In this document: positions 36,652 to 45,318 of the stretch, in pieces | Layout: every line of letters begins with the position of its first letter | Numbering within the stretch: the first letter of the stretch is position 1 | Notes under the pieces: generated by a model | The model's database searches: none | The model's input: the letters and a program-made list of their open reading frames with translations, nothing else | Told to the model about the DNA's origin: nothing | Source of the DNA: Metabacillus malikii | GTDB lineage: Bacteria; Bacillota; Bacilli; Bacillales; Bacillaceae | Reading direction: 5' to 3' | Assembly: GCF_030813355.1 (NCBI RefSeq) | Contig: NZ_JAUSUD010000004.1 | Coordinates: forward strand, 1 to 64,000 | DNA length: 64,000 nucleotides | Translations under genes and position numbers: made by a program

Positions 36652-36922
36652 CACCGTGCACCCTTTCATTGTGATGGAAATATAAGTGCTGCTTAAGCTG
36701 CTAGCTCGATTAGGGCTACCCTGCGGCACACAGAATCTCTATTTATGGCTGCTCCCTTCCAGGCCTGACCAATTTCATAGAGTACTGTTGCGCGGACCCA
36801 AATTGTCAACACCGCATAACTTAAGGCGAACCTTACATTTACAACATCCCGCAGAAAGGGAATTCAACCTCGCTAAGGCGGATTGCGAGTACAGGACACC
36901 GCCAGCTTCCCATCTAGCACGG
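36652..36922 (-). ncRNA. scr: signal recognition particle RNA, large (6S, Bacillus) type
   Basis: About 271 bases. The 5' end CCGTGCTAGATGGG pairs with GCACGG at the 3' end. The SRP54-binding hairpin reads GGTCAGGCCTGGAAGGGAGC at 36748-36770 on the minus strand, with its GGAA tetraloop. Further familiar blocks are CCTGTACTCGCAATCCGC, GTGTTGACAATTTGGGTCC and GTGTGCCGCAGGGTAGCC. The length and the Alu-domain portion are those of the Bacillus scRNA. It forms the particle that targets nascent membrane proteins with Ffh and FtsY. In B. subtilis scr lies beside dnaX near the origin; here it lies between a response regulator and narI. Confidence 0.93.
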
Positions 36923-36960
36923 TATGTATTTTTGGAATATTGGATGAATTATCTTTTTAT

Positions 36961-37073
36961 AGAGTCCCACCTATGCCGTATCCCCACATGTTTTATAACC
37001 CGCTCTAAAGCAGGTGGGTTTCCGCATGTAAACGTCTCTGCTGTCCTTTCATAAGGCTAAAGGCTTAGCATCA
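36961..37073 (-). ncRNA. unidentified structured RNA element upstream of SRP RNA
   Basis: A GC-richer island in AT-rich DNA. On the minus strand TACATG pairs with CATGTG, enclosing AACCCACCTGCT paired with AGCGGGTT; a second hairpin CCTT-ATGA-AAGG lies 5' of it. It ends about 40 bases before the SRP RNA. It contains no frame with a ribosome site. It could be a separate small RNA such as a 6S-like RNA, a leader of the SRP transcript, or remnant sequence. I could not match it to a family with confidence. Confidence 0.4.
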
Positions 37074-37400
37074 ATTTACAAATGTAAGAATCCCGATAAA
37101 ACAGTACGGTTTAAAACATATAGAGGTTACGTACATCGTAGGAATTTGTTTGTTCGTCTGTATATAAAATATATCATACTCAAAGCGAAGAAGTAACAGG
37201 TACATTTTGTAAATAAAATTGTTACTAATAAAGCTGTTCGATGAGTATATGGTTGACTAAGAAGCTTAGAATACATAATTATTTGATTGGTATATAAATT
37301 TTTGACACAGAAAAAAGAAAGGCATTTTGATAAACAAATACCTAGATTCTAAAGATGAGAAAAATAGAGAAGAATATTAAGAATCCTTCCCTATATATAA
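37074..37400. other. intergenic region between narI and the RNA genes
   Basis: About 327 AT-rich bases. It should contain the leftward promoter for the RNA genes and the end of the nar transcript. I saw no strong terminator for narI and no open frame with a ribosome site. Confidence 0.4.
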
Positions 37401-38105
37401 TTATATTTTCTTGCCATCACTATTTTTATAGCCATTTCTCGAGCGGTATTGTTGAGGTGCTCTTGCTGGATATCGAGCAGGAAAACTAAACATATGAACA
37501 AGCTTTGTAAATGGTATTGAAGCAAACAGTAAGAAAGACAGTACGACATGGACTTTAAAAAGTGTCGGGATTGCTACCATAAGTTCTGAAAGTGGTCTAA
37601 GTGTAAATAAACTTCTAAACCATGGGCCAATTGTCAGTCGATATTCATATGCAACAACTGTTGTATTATAGATGAGAGTCATATATGTTCCTATACCAGC
37701 TACTAGTAATAGTAGGATAATCGCAAAATAATCTCCGAATGATGTATGAACTCTAATGTTTGTAAAATAGAACTTTCGTAAAAGAAAGACAATTAATCCT
37801 AATACAACCATTAGGCCTGCTACGCCACCACCTGCAATCGCGAAGAAATGGTATGTATGGTCATCTACCCCAATTGCATTATAAAATTCTAGAGGTATAA
37901 GAACACCCATTATATGACCAATAAAGGCAAAAATAATCCCGTAATGGAACACAACAGAGCCAATCCTTAACCATCTTTTTTCAAAGATTTCTGTTGACGG
38001 TGCTGTCCAGCTTTTTCCTCGATAGATAAAGCGATAAAGTAAAGCAACAATTAAGACAGTGGCACATAAATAAGGGAAAATCGTCCAAAGAAATAATTCT
38101 TCCAT
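37401..38105 (-). CDS. narI: respiratory nitrate reductase gamma subunit
   Basis: About 234 residues with five membrane helices. It is the di-heme b cytochrome that oxidises menaquinol and passes electrons to NarH. Likely heme histidines are in VVFHYGIIFAFIGHIMG (residues about 50-65) and in KVHVVLSFLLFASIPFTKLVH (about 185-205). The ATG at 38105 is used; a GTG nine bases upstream is the alternative and sits closer to GGAGGT. Unlike the tightly packed narG-H-J, it is separated from narJ by 228 bases holding a large inverted repeat. Confidence 0.93.
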   Translation of the reverse strand: MEELFLWTIFPYLCATVLIVALLYRFIYRGKSWTAPSTEIFEKRWLRIGSVVFHYGIIFAFIGHIMGVLIPLEFYNAIGVDDHTYHFFAIAGGGVAGLMVVLGLIVFLLRKFYFTNIRVHTSFGDYFAIILLLLVAGIGTYMTLIYNTTVVAYEYRLTIGPWFRSLFTLRPLSELMVAIPTLFKVHVVLSFLLFASIPFTKLVHMFSFPARYPARAPQQYRSRNGYKNSDGKKI

Positions 38106-38196
38106 ATTTACCACCTACCTCCTTTACATTAATGCACACGAATATGAAATTGACTAATATACTCCACTAGATACAGATTTTTGTTTTTGAAAGACA

Positions 38197-38283
38197 CAAA
38201 GTATCAGACTCTTAAGCAACCACAGATATAAATTAAATACACATTTTTTAACTTTATTATGTGTAAGTGTGCCTGATACTTTG
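38197..38283. repeat. 87-base inverted-repeat element between narJ and narI
   Basis: Perfect 11-base arms CAAAGTATCAG and CTGATACTTTG enclose 65 bases with an inner perfect stem TACACAT/ATGTGTA. It has no T-run directly after the arm, so it is not a classic terminator. The cruciform design suggests a small mobile repeat or an RNA processing or stabilising structure inside the operon. Confidence 0.6.
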
Positions 38284-38333
38284 GTTTTGAGTCTCTCATT
38301 TAAATGTTGAAAACAGGTAATTATTAACAGGTT

Positions 38334-38936
38334 CTATTGGTATGTTATCGGATATGGTAGTTCATCTAAATCAGCTTTTTCACGTTGATTTTCCAATTGA
38401 ATTAATTCTTCTTCTTCTGGTGCCTCGAAAATATAAATCTTCGATAATTCAAGGACTTGATGATAAGGGTTATTTTTCGATAAACCTTCAGATATACGGT
38501 GAATGGCAAATGATAAACGTTGTTTCAATCTGATAAAATTTTCATTACTTGGTGCATAGGCTAATAGCTCTAGAAGAAGCGGAATATAATCTACTAATTC
38601 TTTACTTCCATGCTCAAAGCCAGCTTCACAAACCATCTTTTGCAATTTGATTAAAGCCGCTCCACGTTTTCTGCTATCACCTAGTTCATGTGCAGTTAAA
38701 TAGAGGCCCGTTTTCTCTTTATAGTCAAAAGTTTCGACATAAAGTTTCTGCAATTCCAATATTGACAATTTATATAAAGGATTTAATCTTTCAAAAATTT
38801 CTTTACGATTCTTTTCTAAAGGAAAGTGCTCTTTTACTAAGTCTTTTATCGATGAGTATTCATCGTAAGCACTCGTCTCAGGATAATCTAAGACTCTAGA
38901 CATAATTACTAAAATTACTTTTTCTTCATTTGTCAT
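38334..38936 (-). CDS. narJ: nitrate reductase assembly chaperone
   Basis: A 200-residue all-helical NarJ/TorD-type chaperone needed to insert the molybdenum cofactor and mature NarGH before membrane attachment; not part of the final enzyme. The family motif YVETFDYKEKTGLYLTAHELGD is at residue 64-85. The start ATG overlaps the narH stop by four bases. Confidence 0.93.
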   Translation of the reverse strand: MTNEEKVILVIMSRVLDYPETSAYDEYSSIKDLVKEHFPLEKNRKEIFERLNPLYKLSILELQKLYVETFDYKEKTGLYLTAHELGDSRKRGAALIKLQKMVCEAGFEHGSKELVDYIPLLLELLAYAPSNENFIRLKQRLSFAIHRISEGLSKNNPYHQVLELSKIYIFEAPEEEELIQLENQREKADLDELPYPITYQ

Positions 38937-40435
38937 TGACCTTCACTTCTTTCATACGGATACGTCATCATGCCCTCTGGAGGTGCTAAATCTTCTATAC
39001 TACAAGCCCCTTGCCTATAGTGCAGGTCATCATCCATTTCTCTTCTACCAGTTGGTATGACGAACCGTTCGTTATATTTTGCAACACCTAATAATCGGGC
39101 CATATCCTCTAATTCATCAACAGTTGTGTTAGCCTCTTTTAGTAGCTTGCTTTTTTTCACTTCATCCACGCCACCTACTGTTTTTGAACGCATATGAACT
39201 CTCATTGCAGCCATCTTTAAAAGAACTCTGCGAATCACACTTGTATCATCTGCAGAAAGAAGGGAAGCTAAATATTCCATTGGAATTCTCATATCATCAA
39301 CAGCAGGTATATAGCCATCAGCACTTAATTTATCTTCATTTGTTATATGATTCATTATTGGACTTAATGGTGGTACATACCACACCATTGGTAAAGTACG
39401 ATATTCAGGGTGAAGTGGTAAAGCAATTTTCCACTTTATCGCCATTTTATAAATCGGCGACTGCTGAGCACTTTCAATCCAACTATAGTTAATACCTTGT
39501 TCCTCCGCTTTTGCAATGACCTCCGGATCAAATGGGTCTAAAAAGACTGATAATTGAGACTCGTATAAATCCTTTGGATCTTCAACAGATGCAGCTTCCT
39601 TCACTCGGTCAGCATCGTATAATACGACACCTATGTAACGGATTCTCCCAACACAAGTTTCAGAACATACTGTCGGAAGACCTGCTTCTGTTCTTGGGTA
39701 ACAAAAATTACACTTTTCAGCTTTATGTGTATTCCAGTTATAGTAAACCTTGTGATAAGGACATCCGTTCGTACAAAAGCGCCAGCCACGGCATGCATCT
39801 TGATCAACTAGGACAATTCCGTCTTCGTCACGCTTATATAAGGCACCTGAAGGACAGGATGCGACACATGAAGGATTTAAGCAATGTTCACAAATTCTCG
39901 GTAGATACATCATAAATGTTTTTTCATATTCCATTGCGATATGTTCCTGTAATTTTTGAACATTTGGATCCATTGGAACGACTTCACTACCGCCTGCTAA
40001 ATCATCATCCCAGTTAGAGCCCCATTCTGGTTTATCAATGTACTTTCCACTAATCATTGATTTTGGTCTTGCGACAGGGATATCATCCTGCTTTGGACTA
40101 TTATGAAGTTGTTGAAAATCATATGTCCATGGTTCATAAAAGTCATCTAATTCTGCCATGTTTGGATTATAAAAGATATTTGCTAATTTTGAGACAGGGC
40201 CGCCTGCTTTTAAATGAAGCCTGCCATTCCGCAGAGTCCAACCACCTTTATATCGGTCTGTATTCTCCCATTCCTTTGGGTAACCCGGTCCTGGTCTCGT
40301 TTCAACATTGTTATACCAGACATACTCCATTCCAGGGCGGTTTGTCCAAACATTTTTACATGTTACTGAACAAGTGTGACAGCCGATGCATTTATCTAAA
40401 TGCATAACCATCGCCACTTGAGCTTTAATTCTCAA
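38933..40435 (-). CDS. narH: respiratory nitrate reductase beta subunit
   Basis: A 500-residue iron-sulfur electron-transfer subunit. Four cysteine clusters are seen: CIGCHTCSVTCK near residue 16, CEHCLNPSCVASCP near 183, CRGWRFCTNGCP near 216 and CNFCYPRTEAGLPTVCSETC near 243. The Trp in CRGWRFC replaces a cysteine, as expected for the single [3Fe-4S] cluster. The start is TTG with GGAGGT eight bases upstream, inside the end of narG (11-base overlap). Confidence 0.95.
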   Translation of the reverse strand: MRIKAQVAMVMHLDKCIGCHTCSVTCKNVWTNRPGMEYVWYNNVETRPGPGYPKEWENTDRYKGGWTLRNGRLHLKAGGPVSKLANIFYNPNMAELDDFYEPWTYDFQQLHNSPKQDDIPVARPKSMISGKYIDKPEWGSNWDDDLAGGSEVVPMDPNVQKLQEHIAMEYEKTFMMYLPRICEHCLNPSCVASCPSGALYKRDEDGIVLVDQDACRGWRFCTNGCPYHKVYYNWNTHKAEKCNFCYPRTEAGLPTVCSETCVGRIRYIGVVLYDADRVKEAASVEDPKDLYESQLSVFLDPFDPEVIAKAEEQGINYSWIESAQQSPIYKMAIKWKIALPLHPEYRTLPMVWYVPPLSPIMNHITNEDKLSADGYIPAVDDMRIPMEYLASLLSADDTSVIRRVLLKMAAMRVHMRSKTVGGVDEVKKSKLLKEANTTVDELEDMARLLGVAKYNERFVIPTGRREMDDDLHYRQGACSIEDLAPPEGMMTYPYERSEGQ

Positions 40436-43400
40436 GCCAATCGACCTCCTTTAATGGTCGGACAATCGCTAATGTATCTCTTTGACTGCCAGTTGGTCCA
40501 TAATAATTAAATCCATAACTGAGTTGTGAATAACCACCAATCATGTGGGTAGCCTTTGGATAGATTCTCGTAACACTATTATGCGTCCCACCCCGATTCT
40601 TGTTAATCGTGTTAGCAGGTACACCCATAACACGGTCTTGAGCATGATGCATATAAATTGCTCCTCTAGGCATGCGGTATGTTACAACAGCCCTTGCCGC
40701 AACTGCACCATTCCGATTATATACTTCAATCCAATCATTATCCTTGATTCCGATTTCAGCTGCGTCTTCTTCATTCATCCAGATTACTTGCCACCCTCTA
40801 AATAACTGGACCATCTGATTTGTATCTGTAAACATTGTATGAATGCCCCACTTTTGGTGTGGAGTCATATAACGGAGCGTAATATATTTTCCTGAATTCT
40901 CGATTTCTTTTTCCCCTTTAATAAATGGCCCTTTGTTAATAGGAGGCAAATAAAGTGGGAGGCCTTCCCCGTAATCAAGCATAACTTCATGATCTAGATA
41001 AAAGCTTTGACGCCCAGTTAATGTATGCCATGGGATATGGTACTCTTTATTTACTGTGAAAGGTGAATAACGGCGATTATCGTTTTCTAATCCGCTCCAT
41101 ACTGGTGTCGAAATTGTTTGACGAGGTTGAATTGTTAAAGCATCGAGTGTGAAATCCTCATCTTCACGGCCTTCTGAAATATGCCCAAGTTTCTTTCCGG
41201 TCTTTTTCTCTAATGATTTCCAACCTTCAACTGCACGTTTCCCATTCGTAGCACCAGACATAAGTAATATTGCATTAATTGCTTGTTTATCTGTATAAAG
41301 GGAAGGATACCCTTTCCCGATTCCTTCATATGTAGAAGGTCCTAGACGATCCAGCAATGATTGATACACTTTATCTCCTGGGATACGAACACCCTTTGTG
41401 CCGTAACCATTCTTAATATTTGGACCAACTGTTATCCACATGTCGTATACATTAGGATAATCGCGTTTTACAAAATTAAAGTTGGCCATCGTTTTCCCAG
41501 GTATAGCATCCGTTTCTTCTTTACGCCAATCTTTCACCTTACCGTATGGCTGTGCAATCTCATTAACAGTATCGTGTGCTAACGGTGACATTACTAAATC
41601 CTCTGTAACTGGCAAGTGCTCTTTAGCAAGTTCAGAAAATTCCTTAGCAATTTGACGAAATGCTGCCCAATCACTTCTCGTTTCCCATGGAGGGCTTATT
41701 GCTGCATTAAATGGATGAATAAACGGATGCAAATCTGTCGTGCTGATATCATGTTTTTCATACCAAGTTGCAGCAGGGAGTATAATATCAGAAAAAAGAC
41801 CTGAACTTGTCATTCGAAAATCCATACTTACGAATAAATCAACTTTTCCTTCTGGCGGCTTTTCAGAAATGTTTACGTCTTTAGGCTGCCAGGACTGCTC
41901 AACGTCTGAGAGAACAGTATCTTTTGAACCAATCAAATGCTTCACAAAATATTCATGACCTTTCCCGCTATCACCTAGTAAATTTGAACGCCAATTGAAA
42001 AAGATACGTGGGAAGTTTTTAGGGTCATTTGGATTTTCAATTGCGTATTCTAGCTTTCCATCTTTAATCTGTTGGGCAATATCATCGATTACTGCTTGGT
42101 CATCGTCTTTGTGACGGTCACGAGCATCACGAACTACATCTAGGGAATTTTGCGTGAGTTGTGGAAAACTAGGTAACCATCCTAAACGAGCTGATAATGC
42201 ATTAAAATCTGCAGGGTGCATTTTTGTATATTGACTGCCCCATTCTGTTTGAATATCATCAAAATCGTATTCATAACGGAATTGTTCTGTTGCAAAGTAG
42301 AAAAAAGATGTGCCGTTCATAAAACGTGGTGCTTTTACCCAATCATTGGCAAAGGCTATTTGTGAAAAGCCTTCTAGTGGGCGAACTTTTTCTTGCCCGA
42401 CATAATGGGCCCAACCGCCTCCATTAACTCCTTGAGAGCCTGTTAACAAAACAAGGTTTAAAATAGCGCGATAGATTTGATCACTATGATACCAATGGTT
42501 TGTTCCACCTCCCATAGCAATCATTGATTTTCCTTTTGTTAGTGCAGCGTTCTCAGCAAATTCTCTTGCGACTTGTATAACATGTGATTTATTAACACCA
42601 GTAATGCTTTCCTGCCAGGCTGGAGTATATGGATTCTCACTATCGTTATAATCTTTAGGATAATCACCCTTCAAGCCTCGACTGATTCCTGTGTGGGCAA
42701 GCATTAAGTCATAAACGGTTGTTATGATTACCTCTTCACCATTTTTATCTTTAATTTTCTTAATTGGAACACCACGTTGAATTGTGTCCCCTTCTTTTTT
42801 GGCGAAATAAGGGAATTCTACTAATACCTCTTCATCTTTCGTGGTTAAAAAGCTAAGAAGCGGGTTTATATCGTTACCATCTTCATCTTTTAAATCTAAA
42901 TTCCAATTACTTCCACTATCCCATCGATGTCCGATGCTTCCATTAGGGATCGCAAAGTCCTTTGAATTCTCATCCCAGACGACTGTTTTCCATTCCGATA
43001 GTTCCTGATTTTTATTTATATCTGAAGCACGCAGAAAGACATCTGAACGATAAGCATTTCCGTTCTTTTTTAGTGTGACAAGATAAGGCAAGTCTGTATA
43101 TTGTTTAACGTAATCCATAAAATATGGAGTTTCTTTATCTACGTAAAACTCTTTTAAAATAACGTGTGTCATCGCCATTGCTAGCGCACCGTCAGTTCCT
43201 GCTTTTGCTGGTAGCCAAATATCAGCAAATTTTTCATATTCAGCATAATCAGGACTAACTCCAACTACTTTCGTACCGTTATAACGCGATTCAACCATAA
43301 AGTGAGCATCAGGTGTTCTTGTTTGAGGAATGTTTGTACCCCAAATGATAAAATATTTCGTATTATACCAATCTCCACTTTCAGGAACGTCCGTTTGATC

Positions 43401-44108
43401 TCCCCAAACTTGCGGTGAAGCAGGAGGTAAGTCTGCATACCAATCATAAAAACTTAATATTGTTCCTCCAATAAGCGATAGAAAACGTGTTCCACCTGAG
43501 TAACTGACCATTGACATAGCTGGAATTGGGCTAAAACCTACAATTCTATCTGGTCCATATTTTTTAATAGTATAAATAGTTGATGCAGCAATCATTTGGC
43601 AAATATCTTTCCATGTACCACGAACAAATCCACCTTTACCACGAGCTTCAACGTATTGCTGACGTTTTTTAGGGTCAGTTACGATATTTTCCCATGCTTT
43701 TACCGGGTCACTCGCATGTTCGAGCTCTTCCTTCCATATTGCATAGAGGTCGCCTCTTATATATGGGTATTTGACACGTGTTGGACTATATGTGTACCAT
43801 GAGAAACTTGCTCCCCTTGGACAGCCACGAGGCTCGTAATCAGGAAAATCATCTCCAGTTGACGGATAATCTGTTTGTTGGGTTTCATAAGCAATAATTC
43901 CGTCTTTTACATGAATTTTCCAACTGCATGACCCCGTACAATTGACTCCATGAGTTGAGCGGACGATTTTATCATAGGCCCAGCGGTTTTTATATATAGA
44001 TTCCCAATCACGGGACCGAGGGCTCTCTTCTGTCCATCCTTCATTTATTCGCTCACCGCGAACTAAATGCTTAAAAGAGTCTAGTAAAGAGTTCTTTTTA
44101 GGACTCAT
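40425..44108 (-). CDS. narG: respiratory nitrate reductase alpha subunit
   Basis: A 1227-residue molybdopterin (bis-MGD) catalytic subunit reducing nitrate to nitrite on the cytoplasmic side of the membrane. The N-terminal [4Fe-4S] region shows STHGVNCTGSCSWKIHVKDG at about residue 48-67, and YEPRGCPRGASFSWY follows. Asp in WYADLPPASPQ is in the place of the molybdenum ligand. No twin-arginine signal is visible, as usual for Bacillus NarG. The ATG at 44108 is preferred over a GTG at 44120, whose AAAGGA site would be too close. The upstream gene overlaps it by 11 bases. Confidence 0.96.
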   Translation of the reverse strand: MSPKKNSLLDSFKHLVRGERINEGWTEESPRSRDWESIYKNRWAYDKIVRSTHGVNCTGSCSWKIHVKDGIIAYETQQTDYPSTGDDFPDYEPRGCPRGASFSWYTYSPTRVKYPYIRGDLYAIWKEELEHASDPVKAWENIVTDPKKRQQYVEARGKGGFVRGTWKDICQMIAASTIYTIKKYGPDRIVGFSPIPAMSMVSYSGGTRFLSLIGGTILSFYDWYADLPPASPQVWGDQTDVPESGDWYNTKYFIIWGTNIPQTRTPDAHFMVESRYNGTKVVGVSPDYAEYEKFADIWLPAKAGTDGALAMAMTHVILKEFYVDKETPYFMDYVKQYTDLPYLVTLKKNGNAYRSDVFLRASDINKNQELSEWKTVVWDENSKDFAIPNGSIGHRWDSGSNWNLDLKDEDGNDINPLLSFLTTKDEEVLVEFPYFAKKEGDTIQRGVPIKKIKDKNGEEVIITTVYDLMLAHTGISRGLKGDYPKDYNDSENPYTPAWQESITGVNKSHVIQVAREFAENAALTKGKSMIAMGGGTNHWYHSDQIYRAILNLVLLTGSQGVNGGGWAHYVGQEKVRPLEGFSQIAFANDWVKAPRFMNGTSFFYFATEQFRYEYDFDDIQTEWGSQYTKMHPADFNALSARLGWLPSFPQLTQNSLDVVRDARDRHKDDDQAVIDDIAQQIKDGKLEYAIENPNDPKNFPRIFFNWRSNLLGDSGKGHEYFVKHLIGSKDTVLSDVEQSWQPKDVNISEKPPEGKVDLFVSMDFRMTSSGLFSDIILPAATWYEKHDISTTDLHPFIHPFNAAISPPWETRSDWAAFRQIAKEFSELAKEHLPVTEDLVMSPLAHDTVNEIAQPYGKVKDWRKEETDAIPGKTMANFNFVKRDYPNVYDMWITVGPNIKNGYGTKGVRIPGDKVYQSLLDRLGPSTYEGIGKGYPSLYTDKQAINAILLMSGATNGKRAVEGWKSLEKKTGKKLGHISEGREDEDFTLDALTIQPRQTISTPVWSGLENDNRRYSPFTVNKEYHIPWHTLTGRQSFYLDHEVMLDYGEGLPLYLPPINKGPFIKGEKEIENSGKYITLRYMTPHQKWGIHTMFTDTNQMVQLFRGWQVIWMNEEDAAEIGIKDNDWIEVYNRNGAVAARAVVTYRMPRGAIYMHHAQDRVMGVPANTINKNRGGTHNSVTRIYPKATHMIGGYSQLSYGFNYYGPTGSQRDTLAIVRPLKEVDWLEN

Positions 44109-44382
44109 TATGATTGTCACATCCTTTCAAATTTCCAAGTGGATTAAATGTATCGCCAACTATTCGAAAGGAGTTGTCCCCAGCATCAAGTTCACTAAGA
44201 AAGGTATGCCAACTGTTTGCATTTGCTGCGGCAAGGATAAGTCGTTGTAATGTACTGAAATCATCGATCGCATATATTTTTTCAATTATGTCTCCAGAAA
44301 TTGCTCCAAATCTCATCCGCAATACTGCTATTAAATCTTCTCTATCATTAATAAGCATCGTATCATTTTCTAAAGAAAACAA
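44098..44382 (-). CDS. unknown small protein encoded just before narG
   Basis: A 94-residue soluble acidic protein, starting MFSLENDTMLINDREDLIAV. It has a helical centre with DDFSTLQRLILAAANANSWHT, and a C-terminal KGCDNHNES. The start is TTG with AAGGAG ten bases upstream. The 3' end overlaps narG by 11 bases, which implies translational coupling. The first 65 residues look like a small helical accessory or regulatory protein. I do not recognise the family; a role in nitrate reductase biogenesis is inferred from position only. Confidence 0.75.
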   Translation of the reverse strand: MFSLENDTMLINDREDLIAVLRMRFGAISGDIIEKIYAIDDFSTLQRLILAAANANSWHTFLSELDAGDNSFRIVGDTFNPLGNLKGCDNHNES

Positions 44383-44398
44383 TCTTTACAACTCCTTA

Positions 44399-44734
44399 CT
44401 ACAATTTAATCATCTTAAAATATTCTGATATTAGTTGCTGTTTGCATGTTTCAACTGTTTCTTGAAAGAACGTTTCTACACGCTCGTCTGGATTATTCGC
44501 TTGGTCAAAAGAGAAATCAGCAGAAATTGGTTTAGCAGATAACGATTGTGAAAGAGAGATAGTTAAAGTTAACCCATCAACTCTGTCTTTAGCTGTTGCA
44601 TAAATATCGTACGGGTGGATATTTTTCTTTGAAAACACTTCAACCATTTTTTTATATAAAGCTGGTGCTGCAAATCGAAGAAGTCTCTCTTCCCCTACCT
44701 GTGGATCTACTTTATTCACAGTATTACCATCCAT
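44399..44734 (-). CDS. unknown small protein of the nar operon
   Basis: A 111-residue soluble protein with an alpha/beta look: an N-terminal helix (EERLLRFAAPALYKKMVEVF), a strand pair around VDGLTLTISLSQSL, and a C-terminal helix. GGAGGG lies nine bases before the ATG. It is 16 bases from the next gene and 19 bases from the hemerythrin-like gene, firmly within the operon. It has no cysteines in the first 90 residues and no signal peptide. Family not recognised. Confidence 0.75.
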   Translation of the reverse strand: MDGNTVNKVDPQVGEERLLRFAAPALYKKMVEVFSKKNIHPYDIYATAKDRVDGLTLTISLSQSLSAKPISADFSFDQANNPDERVETFFQETVETCKQQLISEYFKMIKL

Positions 44735-44753
44735 TCCTTTATTTCCCTCCGTA

Positions 44754-45176
44754 TCATGCGCTATTAGATAGTAGTTTATTCATTTCATCTTCATTATGTA
44801 TCTCATCGATAATGATTAAGCTATCTAAAAGTGATATCATTTTTAAATCTGCTTCCTTTATTTGTAATCTAGCTTTCATATTATCGACAATCTTCCTCAT
44901 TAAGTCATGATCCCGGGTAAGCTGGTGAACAATTTCTTCAAGTGCGGGGTTTTCCTTCATCATCTCTTTATATAACCCTGTTTCTTCTGCTTCAGCATGC
45001 TGTAATGTTCGTGATTCCCAATGCTCAATGATTATTTCTGCGACATGAAGAGCTTTCTCATTATCCCCATCTTCTATGCATTTTCGATAAATCTCCCTTA
45101 GCTCTTTTGCTTCATTAAGTGCAGCTTCATGTATCAATGAATGAGCATCTTGTTTTTTTAAACTAGGTCCTGACAT
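44754..45176 (-). CDS. hemerythrin-like protein heading the nar operon
   Basis: A 140-residue four-helix protein of the HHE/hemerythrin type, predicted to bind a di-iron centre. Candidate ligands are His16, His52, His60 with Glu64 (HxxxE), His90 in RDHDLM, and His127 with Glu131 (a second HxxxE). Family members sense or scavenge oxygen, nitric oxide or iron. As first gene of an operon with two unknown proteins and narGHJI, it could sense oxygen or handle nitric oxide made during nitrite accumulation. That role is inference. An AAAGGATG site precedes the ATG. Confidence 0.82.
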   Translation of the reverse strand: MSGPSLKKQDAHSLIHEAALNEAKELREIYRKCIEDGDNEKALHVAEIIIEHWESRTLQHAEAEETGLYKEMMKENPALEEIVHQLTRDHDLMRKIVDNMKARLQIKEADLKMISLLDSLIIIDEIHNEDEMNKLLSNSA

Positions 45177-45296
45177 TAATAATCATCCTTTCTAGTAATA
45201 GCAAGATTTGTTTATAGTTGAATTCATCTTTTTAAACATCCTTTCCAACTAGCCTCATAATAAACATTTTTTTTAGTGAAAAGGGCCAAAAGAAAA

Positions 45297-45318
45297 AAGG
45301 AGCTCAGTTTAGCTCCTT
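45297..45318 (-). terminator. terminator of the narK-type gene
   Basis: AAGGAGCT and AGCTCCTT pair around a six-base loop, followed by a T-run on the minus strand. It overlaps the stop codon at 45309 and separates narK from the hemerythrin-nar operon. Confidence 0.75.

Noticed and set aside
36686-37054. 122-codon open frame on the plus strand
   Set aside because: It is antisense to the SRP RNA and the adjoining structured element and has no ribosome site.
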